Of a stretch of DNA of 64,000 bases, positions 26,290 to 34,086 are shown one piece after another. Every line of letters begins with the position of its first letter. The first letter of the stretch is position 1. Source of the stretch: Streptomyces sp. DH41 (lineage in GTDB: Bacteria > Actinomycetota > Actinomycetes > Streptomycetales > Streptomycetaceae); the NCBI RefSeq assembly GCF_029813785.1, contig NZ_JARVKY010000024.1:80463-144462 (forward strand). The letters run 5' to 3'. Under the pieces are notes generated by a model. The model was given only the letters and a program-made list of their open reading frames with translations. It did no database searches and was not told where the DNA came from. Position numbers and translations under genes: made by a program.

Positions 26290-26345
26290 CGAGGGGTGGG
26301 CCCGGCCGCGCCCTGTCAGGAGGCGCGTGCCGGGCCCACCCCTCG
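26290..26345 (-). terminator. Terminator of the osmoprotectant ABC operon
   Basis: A 17-bp perfect inverted repeat (26290-26306 with 26329-26345) encloses a further 6-bp stem (26307-26312 with 26322-26327). It lies about 50 bp beyond the proW stop. No U tract follows. Confidence 0.85.
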
Positions 26346-26354
26346 GGGGCGGTC

Positions 26355-26372
26355 GGTACGGGAGCCCGTACC
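26355..26372 (-). terminator. Second hairpin downstream of the ABC operon
   Basis: ggtacggg-ag-cccgtacc has an 8-bp perfect stem located between the proW stop and the larger terminator. The two in series may ensure termination or protect the 3' end. Confidence 0.55.
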
Positions 26373-26391
26373 GGTGCCGTGCTACCGGGTG

Positions 26392-29007
26392 TTACTGCGG
26401 GGTCATCCGGCCGACCATGTCCGGGTGCTCCTCCAGCCAGGCGGCGACGGCTTCCTCCTCCTTGCCCTGACCGCGGTCCTTGATCTCGGCCTCCAGGGTG
26501 CCGAGCTCGTCCTCGGTCATGTGGAAGCCCTTGATCCACTCGGTGAGCTGCGGGTACTGCTCGGGGAACGCCTTGCTGGAGATGGTGCGGATCGTGTTGC
26601 CCTCACCGAAGGCCTTCTTGGGGTCCTTCAGCTTGGTCAGCTCGTAGTCGCTGTACGCCCAGTGCGGCGACCACAGGACGACCGCGATCGGCTCCTTCTT
26701 GGAGAGGGCGCGCTTCAGCTCGGCCAGCATCGCCGGCGTGGAGCCGTCGACGACCTTGTACTCGTCCTCCAGGCCGTAGCCCGGCATGACCTCGTTCTTG
26801 AGCAGCTGCATCTGACCGGTGCCGGGCTCGATGCCGATGATCTTCCCGTCGAAGACGTCGCCCTTGCCCTTGAGGTCCGCGATCGACTTGACGTCCTTCA
26901 CGTACGCGGGGACCGCGATGTCCAGGGAGGTCGGCTCGTACCAGGTGCCCAGGTCGTTGAGGTCGTTCTTGTGCTTGTCCCAGTAGTTCTTCTGGGCGTA
27001 GGGCAGCCAGGCGTCGAAGTTGAGGTCGAGGTCGCCGGAGGCCAGGCCCGTGTAGACGGGACCGACGTCCATCTGCTTCAGCTTCAGCTCGTAGCCGCGC
27101 CGCTCCAGGACGTTCTTCCACAGGTAGGTGACGGCGACGTCCTCCTCCCAGGGGAACCAGGCGACGTCCAGCGGGCGCTCGGCCTCGGCCGGGGTGGCAC
27201 CGGCGCCGCCCTGGACCGGGGCGAGCTCGTCGACGATGCCCGGGTTGGCCCCCAGCCAGGTGCGGACGGCGTCCTGCTGCTTGCCCTTGCCGGCCTTGTT
27301 GATCTCGGCCTCGAGGCTGGTGAGCTGCTTCTCGGTCATCGAGAAGTCCTTGAGCCACTTGGCGACGGTGGGGTTGTCGCCGGCGAAGCCCTTGCGGGAC
27401 AGCGTGTGCACGCCGTCGCCCGAGCCCCAGGCGCCCTTGGGGTCCTTGAGCTTCTTCAGCTCCATGTCGTTGTACGCCCAGTGCGGAGACCAGAGCGTGA
27501 CGACGATCGGTTCCTTCTTGCTCATCGCCCGCTTCAGCTCGGCCAGCATCGCCGGGGTGGAGCTGTCGACGACCTTGTACTCCTTGTCCAGGCCGTACTC
27601 CTTGAGGACCTTGCTCTTCAGCAGGGCCATCTCGCCGGCGCTGGGCTCGATGCCGGTGATCTTCCCGTCGAACAGGCCGGCCTTGCCCTTGAGGTCCGCC
27701 AGGGAGTTGACGTCCTTCATGTAGGCGGGGACGGTCAGCTCGAGGGTCGTCTCGTCGTACCAGGAGCCGAGGTCGTCGAGGTTCTCGCCGTACTTCTTCC
27801 AGTACTGCTCGTGGGTGGTCGGCAGCCAGGAGTTGGTGACGAGGTCGATGTCGCCCTGGGCCAGGGAGGTGTAGAGCGGCCCGGCGTCGAACTGCTTGGC
27901 CTCCACCTCGTAGCCGCGCTGTTCGAGGATCTCCTTCCACAGGTAGGTGGAGGCGATGCCCTCGTCCCAGGGGACGTAGCCGAGGCTGACCTTCTTGCCC
28001 TCGCCGACGTTCTTGCCGTCGGCGACGGACTTCGAGTCGTCGGACCCGCCGAAGACGCCCATGCCGCCGGCCACCAGGCCGAGGATCACGATGCCGATCA
28101 CGGCGACCTGCGGCTGGGGGCGGTAGGACCAGATCTTCAGGCCCTGGGCGGCGCGGACCTTGGCGGCGGCGCGGCGGCCCAGCGGCGAGACGTGGGTGCC
28201 GAGCGCGCTGGTCATGCGGTCCAGGTAGATCGCGAGGATCACGATGGCGAGACCGGCTTCGGCGCCGAGGCCGACGTTGAGCTGGCCGATGGACTCCATG
28301 ACGTCGCCGCCGAGTCCGCCGGTGCCGACCATGCCGGCGATCGCGGCCATGGACAGGCCGAGCATGATGACCTGGTTGACGCCCGCCATCACCGTGGGCA
28401 GCGCGAGCGGGAGCTGGACCCGCAGCAGGGTGTTGCGGGGGGTGGTGCCGAAGGCCTCGGCGGCCTCGACCAGCTCCTTGTCGACCTGCCGGATGCCCAG
28501 CTCGGTCATGCGCACGCCGGGGGCGAGCGCGAAGATCAGGGTGGCCACGATGCCCGGGGCGGAGCCGGTCCCGAAGAACAGGATCGCCGGGATGAGGTAG
28601 ATCATCGCGGGCAGTGTCTGCATGAAGTCCAGCACCGGCCGGACGAACGCGCTGACCCGGTCGGAGCGGGCCGCCCAGATACCCACCGGCACCGAGATGA
28701 TCAGGGCGATGATCGTGGCGACCAGCAGGAGCGCCAGGGTCACCATCGAGTTCTCCCACAGACCGAGGGACTCGATGAAGGCGAACCCGGCGAAGGAGAG
28801 GACACCGGCGAAGGTGCCGCGCAGCCAGAAGGCCACCACGGCGAAGATGCCGGCGAGCAGCAGCGGCTGGGGGGCCTGGAGGACGGCGTTGATGCCGTCG
28901 TAGGCGCCGGTGAAGATGGTCTCGAGGAAGCCGAAGAGCCAGGAGACGTTGTCGAGCAGCCAGTCGACGGTGCTGTTGACCCAGTCACCGAGGGGGATTC
29001 TAGGCAC
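26392..29007 (-). CDS. proW: Osmoprotectant ABC permease fused to two tandem substrate-binding domains
   Basis: The 871-residue GTG-start protein has a BPD_transp_1 permease (residues ~1-290; EAA loop ELVEAAEAFGTTPRN at 178-192) and a last helix at about 302-320. Two OpuAC-type receptors follow outside: SBD1 ~340-597 (SLGYVPWDEGIASTYLW, WSPHWAYND) and SBD2 ~612-871 (DVAWFPWEEDVAVTYLW, WSPHWAYSD). The receptors are ~50% alike by eye and clearly arose by duplication. Their conserved Trp residues would form aromatic cages for glycine betaine or another quaternary amine. OpuA-type fusions with one receptor are known; two is less usual. The start overlaps the proV stop by 8 bp. Confidence 0.93.
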   Translation of the reverse strand: MPRIPLGDWVNSTVDWLLDNVSWLFGFLETIFTGAYDGINAVLQAPQPLLLAGIFAVVAFWLRGTFAGVLSFAGFAFIESLGLWENSMVTLALLLVATIIALIISVPVGIWAARSDRVSAFVRPVLDFMQTLPAMIYLIPAILFFGTGSAPGIVATLIFALAPGVRMTELGIRQVDKELVEAAEAFGTTPRNTLLRVQLPLALPTVMAGVNQVIMLGLSMAAIAGMVGTGGLGGDVMESIGQLNVGLGAEAGLAIVILAIYLDRMTSALGTHVSPLGRRAAAKVRAAQGLKIWSYRPQPQVAVIGIVILGLVAGGMGVFGGSDDSKSVADGKNVGEGKKVSLGYVPWDEGIASTYLWKEILEQRGYEVEAKQFDAGPLYTSLAQGDIDLVTNSWLPTTHEQYWKKYGENLDDLGSWYDETTLELTVPAYMKDVNSLADLKGKAGLFDGKITGIEPSAGEMALLKSKVLKEYGLDKEYKVVDSSTPAMLAELKRAMSKKEPIVVTLWSPHWAYNDMELKKLKDPKGAWGSGDGVHTLSRKGFAGDNPTVAKWLKDFSMTEKQLTSLEAEINKAGKGKQQDAVRTWLGANPGIVDELAPVQGGAGATPAEAERPLDVAWFPWEEDVAVTYLWKNVLERRGYELKLKQMDVGPVYTGLASGDLDLNFDAWLPYAQKNYWDKHKNDLNDLGTWYEPTSLDIAVPAYVKDVKSIADLKGKGDVFDGKIIGIEPGTGQMQLLKNEVMPGYGLEDEYKVVDGSTPAMLAELKRALSKKEPIAVVLWSPHWAYSDYELTKLKDPKKAFGEGNTIRTISSKAFPEQYPQLTEWIKGFHMTEDELGTLEAEIKDRGQGKEEEAVAAWLEEHPDMVGRMTPQ

Positions 29008-30088
29008 GGGACATCACCTTCTCGCCGCCCTTGTCCCGCGGGGTGTCGCAGACACCGGGGACCGTGTCCTCGTCGCCGAGGAAGCCGACGAGCCGCCGGG
29101 CCGGGACGACGCCGACGAGCGCGCGGTCGCTGTCGAGCACCGCCACCGAGTGGGAGACACGGGCGCTGATCGCGCACAGCTCGGCGAACGACGTGTCGGG
29201 CGTGGCGGTCTCGCAGCCGCAGTCGGCCTCGTCGCCGCGCGTCTCCGTCTCCATGACGGAGCCCGCGGTGAGCACACGGGAGCGGTCGACGTCCCGGGTG
29301 AAGGAGGCGACGTAGTCGTTGGCGGGACGTATCAGGATGTCCTGCGCGGTGCCTATCTGCACGATCTCGCCGTCGCGCATCACGGCGATGCGGTCGCCCA
29401 GGCGCATGGCCTCGTTGAGGTCGTGGGTGATGAAGACGATGGTCTTCTTCAGGGTCTTCTGCAGGTCGAGCAGCTGGTCCTGCATGTCGCGGCGGATCAG
29501 CGGGTCGAGGGCGCTGAAGGACTCGTCCATCAGCAGCAGGTCGGCGTCCGTGGCGAGCGCGCGGGCGAGGCCGACACGCTGCTGCATACCGCCGGACAGC
29601 TCGTCGGGCCAGGACTTCTCCCAGCCGGCCAGGCCGCACAGGGCGAGCGCCTCGTCGGCGCGGCGTTCGCGCTCGGCGCGGGGCACGCCCTGCACTTCGA
29701 GACCGTAGGCGGCGTTGTCACGGACGCTGCGGTGCGGGAAGAGCGCGAAGTGCTGGAAGACCATGCTGATCTGCTTGGAGCGGACCTCGCGCAGTTCGCG
29801 GTCGCTGAGTTCGGTCAGGTCCTGTCCCCCGAAGCGGACGCGCCCGGCGGTCGGCTCCGACAGACCGTTGAGCATGCGCAGGAGCGTGGACTTGCCGGAC
29901 CCGGACAGGCCCATGACCACGAAGATCTCCCCGGGTTCCACGGTGAAGGACGCGTCGATGACGGCGGCCGTGGTGCCGTCGGCGCGCAGTTCCTCGCGGT
30001 TGGTTCCCTTGCGCAGTCGATCGACTGCCTGGTCCGGTTTTTTGCCGAAGACCTTGTACAGGTTTTCGGCCTCTAGCCTGGCTGACAC
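29000..30088 (-). CDS. proV: Osmoprotectant ABC transporter ATP-binding protein
   Basis: The GTG at 30088 is chosen because AAGAGG lies five bases upstream; the ATG five codons earlier has no ribosome site. The 362-residue protein has Walker A (GLSGSGKST), Q-loop (MVFQHFALFPHRSV), signature LSGGMQQRVGLARAL, Walker B (LLLMDESFSALDP) and H-loop (FITHDLNEA). A degenerate CBS-type C-terminal region carries a DCGCE cysteine cluster and ends before TVPGVCDTPRDK. CBS domains gate OpuA by ionic strength; the cysteines could add redox or metal sensing, but that is inference. It is coupled to the permease gene. Confidence 0.94.
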   Translation of the reverse strand: MSARLEAENLYKVFGKKPDQAVDRLRKGTNREELRADGTTAAVIDASFTVEPGEIFVVMGLSGSGKSTLLRMLNGLSEPTAGRVRFGGQDLTELSDRELREVRSKQISMVFQHFALFPHRSVRDNAAYGLEVQGVPRAERERRADEALALCGLAGWEKSWPDELSGGMQQRVGLARALATDADLLLMDESFSALDPLIRRDMQDQLLDLQKTLKKTIVFITHDLNEAMRLGDRIAVMRDGEIVQIGTAQDILIRPANDYVASFTRDVDRSRVLTAGSVMETETRGDEADCGCETATPDTSFAELCAISARVSHSVAVLDSDRALVGVVPARRLVGFLGDEDTVPGVCDTPRDKGGEKVMSRA

Positions 30089-30138
30089 GCTTACCTCTTG
30101 CATAGGGGGCAGGGACAGGGGCGTGAAGACTGGTTGAC

Positions 30139-30198
30139 GCGACTCAGCGTGCAGCGACTCAGCGTTACGAAGACTCGCTAACAGTTGAAGGAATCAAC
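30139..30198. promoter_or_regulatory. Direct repeats and palindrome upstream of proV
   Basis: gcgactcagcgt occurs at 30139-30150 and 30154-30165 (15-bp period), and GTTGA-AGGAA-TCAAC is a palindrome at 30184-30198. All lie 50-110 bp upstream of proV. On the minus strand TTCAAC-16-TAACGC is a possible promoter between them. Osmotic control is expected for such operons but is not shown. Confidence 0.35.
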
Positions 30199-30302
30199 AA
30201 CCTTCTGCCCGGGTGCGCGCCTGCCCTGATCGTCCCGACCCAAACGCATGAGTGACCCAGTTCACACGTCCTCCACCATCCGTCCATGTGTCCTGCGGCA
30301 TG

Positions 30303-31232
30303 ATGCGAGGCGTGACCGGACGACTGATGCTTCTCGACACCGCCTCCCTCTACTTCCGCGCCTACTTCGGCGTGCCGGACTCGGTGAAGGCCCCCGACGG
30401 CACGCCGGTGAACGCCGTGCGCGGACTCCTCGACTTCATCGACCGCCTGGTGAAGGACCACCGGCCCGACCATCTGGTCGCCTGCATGGACGCCGACTGG
30501 CGCCCGCGGTGGCGGGTGGAGCTGATCCCCACCTACAAGGCGCACCGCGTCGCCGAGGAGACCACCGAGGGCCCGGACACCGAGGAGGTACCCGACACGC
30601 TCTCGCCCCAGGTGCCGGTCATCGAGGACGTCCTCGACGCCCTCGGCATCGCCCGCGTCGGTGTGGCCGGGTACGAGGCGGACGACGTCATCGGCACGTA
30701 CACGGCGCGGGCCACCGGCCCGGTCGACATCGTCACCGGCGACCGAGACCTCTACCAGCTCGTCGACGACGCCCGTGGCGTGCGCGTGCTCTACCCGGTC
30801 AAGGGCGTCGGCACGCTCCACCTCACGGACGAGGCCGCGCTGCGCGAGAAGTACGGCGTCGACGGCCGCGGGTACGCCGACCTGGCGCTGTTGCGGGGCG
30901 ACCCTAGCGACGGCCTGCCGGGCGTGGCGGGCATCGGCGAGAAGACGGCGGCCAAACTGCTCGCCGAGTTCGGGGACCTGGCCGGGATCCAGGCGGCCGT
31001 GGACGATCCGAAGGCGAAGCTCACGCCCTCGCAGCGCAAGCGGCTGACCGAGGCGCGCCCGTATCTCGCGGTCGCCCCGAAGGTCGTCCGGGTCGCCGAC
31101 GACGTCCCGCTGCCGGACGTGGGCACCGCGCTGCCGCACGCCCCGCACGACGCGGCGGCCCTGGACGAACTGGCGGCTCGCTGGGGCCTGGGTGGGTCAC
31201 TGCAGCGACTGCTGACGACACTCACCGCCTGA
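30303..31232 (+). CDS. Stand-alone 5'-3' exonuclease / flap endonuclease (PolA N-domain type)
   Basis: About 309 residues are read from the second of two adjacent ATGs (start uncertain by a few codons; GTG at 30312 is possible). It has LLDTASLYFRAYFG, the metal-binding EADDVIGTYTA and TGDRDLYQLVD, and the helix-3-turn-helix DNA-binding GVAGIGEKTAAKLLAEFG. No polymerase domain follows, so it is a discrete FEN-type nuclease that would trim RNA primers or flaps. Streptomyces also carry full PolA, so this is a second copy of the activity. The upstream region to proV is shared and divergent. Confidence 0.92.
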   Translation: MRGVTGRLMLLDTASLYFRAYFGVPDSVKAPDGTPVNAVRGLLDFIDRLVKDHRPDHLVACMDADWRPRWRVELIPTYKAHRVAEETTEGPDTEEVPDTLSPQVPVIEDVLDALGIARVGVAGYEADDVIGTYTARATGPVDIVTGDRDLYQLVDDARGVRVLYPVKGVGTLHLTDEAALREKYGVDGRGYADLALLRGDPSDGLPGVAGIGEKTAAKLLAEFGDLAGIQAAVDDPKAKLTPSQRKRLTEARPYLAVAPKVVRVADDVPLPDVGTALPHAPHDAAALDELAARWGLGGSLQRLLTTLTA

Positions 31233-31425
31233 GCCGGTCCGGCGCCGGCCCGGGACCGGGTCCGCGCCGGCCCTGGTCCGGGTCCACGCCGGCCCGCGTC
31301 GCACCGCCGGGCAGGCGATGCCCGCAGGGTGAATCGGTGCCCTGCCCGGGGGAAGTCGTACCTTGCGCGTGGGGGCTTCATGGGGCACCCCTCCATGACG
31401 TGCCGTGTGGGGCGGGGATGCTAAC

Positions 31426-31439
31426 TTAGGTGAACCTAA
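31426..31439 (+). promoter_or_regulatory. Iron box (DmdR/IdeR-type operator)
   Basis: TTAGGTGAACCTAA is a perfect inverted repeat, apart from the GA centre, in the context TAACTTAGGTGAACCTAAC. It matches the DmdR/IdeR operator (TTAGGTTAGGCTAACCTAA type). It lies 38 bp upstream of the siderophore-interacting protein gene and overlaps a -10-like TAACTT. Repression by iron-loaded DmdR1 is expected. Confidence 0.85.
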
Positions 31440-31476
31440 CTCAGGGAGCCCTCACGCAGGGATCAGGGAGGCCGTC

Positions 31477-32322
31477 ATGGCAGACCGTCCGGCTCGCAAG
31501 CCGCGCAGGCCGCACACCGCACAGGTGGTCCGCACCGAGCGGCTGACCCCGCACATGCAGCGCGTGGTGCTCGGCGGCGAGGAACTCGCCGGGCTGCCGG
31601 CGGACACCTGCACCGACCACTACGTGAAGCTGCTCTTCCCCGCCGGGGGCGCGACCTATCCGGAGCCCTTCGACATGGAGCGGATCCGCGAGGAGTTCCC
31701 CCGCGACCAGTGGCCGGTGACCCGCACGTACACGGTGCGCCACTGGGACGCCGAGCTCCGCGAGCTGACCCTGGACTTCGTGATCCACGGCGACGAGGGT
31801 CTGGCCGGCCCCTGGGCGCAGCGCGTCCAGCCGGGCGAGACCGTCCGCTTCCTGGGCCCCGGCGGCGCCTACGCCCCCGACTCCACCGCCGACTGGCATC
31901 TGCTCGCCGGTGACGAGAGCGCGCTGCCCGCGATCGCCCGGTCCCTGGAGGCACTGCCGGACGGCGCCCGCGCCTTCGCCTTCGTCGAGGTCGACGGCGC
32001 TCAGGAGGAGCAGAAGATCGACTCCGACGTGGAGGTCGTCTGGCTGCACCGCGGCGCCCGTCCGGTGGGCCAGGCCCTGGTGGAGGCCCTGCGCGGCCTG
32101 GACTTCCCCGAGGGCCGGGTGCACGCCTTCGTGCACGGCGAGGCGGCCTGCGTGAAGGAACTGCGCAGGTTCCTCCGTATGGAGCGCGAGATCCCCCGCG
32201 AGGACCTCTCCATCTCCGGCTACTGGCGCCTCGGCCACAACGAGGACGGCTGGCAGGCCTCGAAGCAGGACTGGAACGCACGCATCGAGGCGGAGCAGGA
32301 AGGCGCCGCACCGGCCGCGTAG
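31477..32322 (+). CDS. Siderophore-interacting protein (FAD-dependent ferric-siderophore reductase)
   Basis: The ATG at 31477 follows GGGAGG and gives 281 residues. The FAD-binding barrel has RLTPHMQRVVLGG and WPVTRTYTVRHWD (R-x-Y-T flavin motif). The SIP C-domain has HLLAGDESALPAIARSLEAL and FVHGEAACVKELRRFL, then SGYWRLGHNEDGW near the end. ViuB/YqjH-type proteins reduce Fe(III)-siderophores in the cytoplasm and release Fe(II). The iron box just upstream supports control by iron. An upstream in-frame extension is rejected because it contains the operator. Confidence 0.95.
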   Translation: MADRPARKPRRPHTAQVVRTERLTPHMQRVVLGGEELAGLPADTCTDHYVKLLFPAGGATYPEPFDMERIREEFPRDQWPVTRTYTVRHWDAELRELTLDFVIHGDEGLAGPWAQRVQPGETVRFLGPGGAYAPDSTADWHLLAGDESALPAIARSLEALPDGARAFAFVEVDGAQEEQKIDSDVEVVWLHRGARPVGQALVEALRGLDFPEGRVHAFVHGEAACVKELRRFLRMEREIPREDLSISGYWRLGHNEDGWQASKQDWNARIEAEQEGAAPAA

Positions 32323-32415
32323 CGGCCACCACCGGCCCCTCACCCGCCGTAGCGCCGCGCCGCCCACGACCGCACGCGGGGCGTGTGGGCGAGCCGGCGC
32401 CTCAGCCCCCGCCTA

Positions 32416-32997
32416 TCAGTCCCCGCGTACGCGTGCGTGCAGGTGCATGTCGTGCCAGCCGTCGGCGTGGAGCAGGGCGCTGCGTTTCGTGCCCTCCAGG
32501 GCGAAGCCGGCCTTCCCCGCGACCCGGCAGGACGCCTCGTTCCCCACGGAGTGGGTGAGCTCCAGGCGCTGGAAGCCGATCTCGTCCAGGGCCCAGTGGG
32601 CGAGCGCTTCCGTGGCGCGGGCGGCGACGCCCCGGCCCCGGGCCGCAGCCGTGGTCCAGTAGGCGACCTCGGCCACCCCGTCGCCGAGCACGACCTCCCG
32701 CAGGGCGACCCGGCCGAGGAGCCGGTCGTCGGCCGCGTCGGCCACGGCCCACTGGACGTTCCGCTCCCGGGCCCAGCCCTGCTGCCACTCGGCGACCCAG
32801 CCACGCACCTCCTCCTCGGAGTCGGCGGTGCGGATGTGCCACTGGTGCATCACCGGGTCCTGGAAGGCCGCGTGCACGGCTGGGACGTCCTCGGTGCGCC
32901 ACGGGCGCAGCAGCAGCCCGTCGCCGGTGGGGATCGTGGGCTGCGGCGTGCGGGAGAGGGTGCCGGCGGGAAGGACGGGGCTCGTCAGGTAGGGCAT
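32416..32997 (-). CDS. GNAT-family N-acetyltransferase (RimJ/RimL type)
   Basis: The second ATG (32997, AGGA eight bases upstream) gives 193 residues. The GNAT fold has LLLRPWRTEDVPAVHAAFQD, LGRVALREVV, the acetyl-CoA loop TTAAARGRGVAARATEAL and the RimJ/L-type IGFQRLELTHSVGNEASCRV. Family members acetylate ribosomal-protein N-termini, aminoglycosides or small metabolites; the substrate is unknown. It is convergent with the SIP gene (93 bp with no feature seen) and divergent from the pseudouridine synthase gene. Confidence 0.92.
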   Translation of the reverse strand: MPYLTSPVLPAGTLSRTPQPTIPTGDGLLLRPWRTEDVPAVHAAFQDPVMHQWHIRTADSEEEVRGWVAEWQQGWARERNVQWAVADAADDRLLGRVALREVVLGDGVAEVAYWTTAAARGRGVAARATEALAHWALDEIGFQRLELTHSVGNEASCRVAGKAGFALEGTKRSALLHADGWHDMHLHARVRGD

Positions 32998-33120
32998 GGG
33001 CCGCATCCTGCCAACGGGACCGGCCGACGGCCCAGCGGTTTTCCCGTCGCCGCCCGCTGCCTCCCAGCGCCCGGCCCGGCGGTTTCCGCCGGCCGGCCCG
33101 TCCTCGTACGCTGGCAGACG

Positions 33121-34086
33121 ATGAGACGCCGTACCCCTCCCCCGCCCTCGCCCCTCCCGCAGCGCGACGGCATCGACGCGGTGCGGGTGCGGCTGCCCGC
33201 TGCCGGGCCGTGGTCCACGGTGCGTGAACACCTGACGGAGCGGCTGTCCGGCGCGGGCGCCGGCGTGGTCGGCGGCATGTTCGACGCCGGGCTGTTCGTC
33301 GGGGCGGACGGGCGGGCCGTGCCGTCGGACGCTCCGTACGAACCCGGCATGTTCGTGTGGTTCCACCGCGAGCTGCCCGCCGAGGTGCCGGTGCCCTTCC
33401 CGTTGGAGGTCGTGTACCGCGACGAGCACATCGTCGTCGCCGACAAACCGCACTTCCTGGCCACCACCCCGCGCGGCGGCCACGTCACCGAGACCGTGCT
33501 CGCCCGGCTCCGCCGGGAGCTGGGCGTCCCGGCGCTCGGCGCGGCACACCGCCTCGACCGGCTCACCGCCGGACTGGTCCTGTTCACGGTGCGTCCCGAG
33601 GAGCGCGGCGCGTATCAGGGCCTGTTCCGCGACCGGCGGGTGCGCAAGGAGTACGAGGCCGTCGCCCCGAACGATCCGGCGCTCGTCCTGCCCCGGACCG
33701 TACGCAGCCGGATCCTCAAGGAACGCGGGGTACTGGCCGCCCGGGAGATCGAGGGGGAGCCGAACGCGGTGAGCCGCGTCGAGCTCATCGAGCGCCGCCC
33801 GGGCCCCGACCTCGACCTGGGCCGGTACCGGCTGGTGCCCGGCACCGGCCAGACCCACCAGCTGCGCGTCCACATGACCGCGCTCGGCGTGCCGATCCTC
33901 GGCGACCCCCTCTACCCCGAGGTGACCGACCCCGTGCCGGCCGGCGACTTCCGGCGCCCGCTGCAACTGCTGGCGCGGGAGCTGGGATTCACCGATCCGG
34001 TCACGGGGCGGGAGCACCGCTTCCGCAGCGGACGCTCCCTCGACGCCTGGACGGCGTACGAGGACTGGGCCGCCGGCCGTCAGTAG
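33121..34086 (+). CDS. RluA-family RNA pseudouridine synthase
   Basis: The 321-residue protein starts MRRRTPPPPSPLPQRDGIDA. Residues ~30-90 form an S4-like region, then the catalytic domain with VVYRDEHIVVADKPHFLATT and catalytic Asp146 in AAHRLDRLTAGLVLF. GTGQTHQLRVHMTALGVPIL is the C-terminal signature. It isomerises uridines in rRNA or tRNA. It is one of several RluA paralogues expected in Streptomyces; the target is unassigned. Its stop overlaps the convergent P450 gene by 7 bp. Confidence 0.94.
   Translation: MRRRTPPPPSPLPQRDGIDAVRVRLPAAGPWSTVREHLTERLSGAGAGVVGGMFDAGLFVGADGRAVPSDAPYEPGMFVWFHRELPAEVPVPFPLEVVYRDEHIVVADKPHFLATTPRGGHVTETVLARLRRELGVPALGAAHRLDRLTAGLVLFTVRPEERGAYQGLFRDRRVRKEYEAVAPNDPALVLPRTVRSRILKERGVLAAREIEGEPNAVSRVELIERRPGPDLDLGRYRLVPGTGQTHQLRVHMTALGVPILGDPLYPEVTDPVPAGDFRRPLQLLARELGFTDPVTGREHRFRSGRSLDAWTAYEDWAAGRQ

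Noticed and set aside
24898..29169. 1423-residue plus-strand frame
   Set aside because: It is the antisense of proW and the BtuF-like gene; frames of this length are expected opposite GC-rich genes with strong codon bias.
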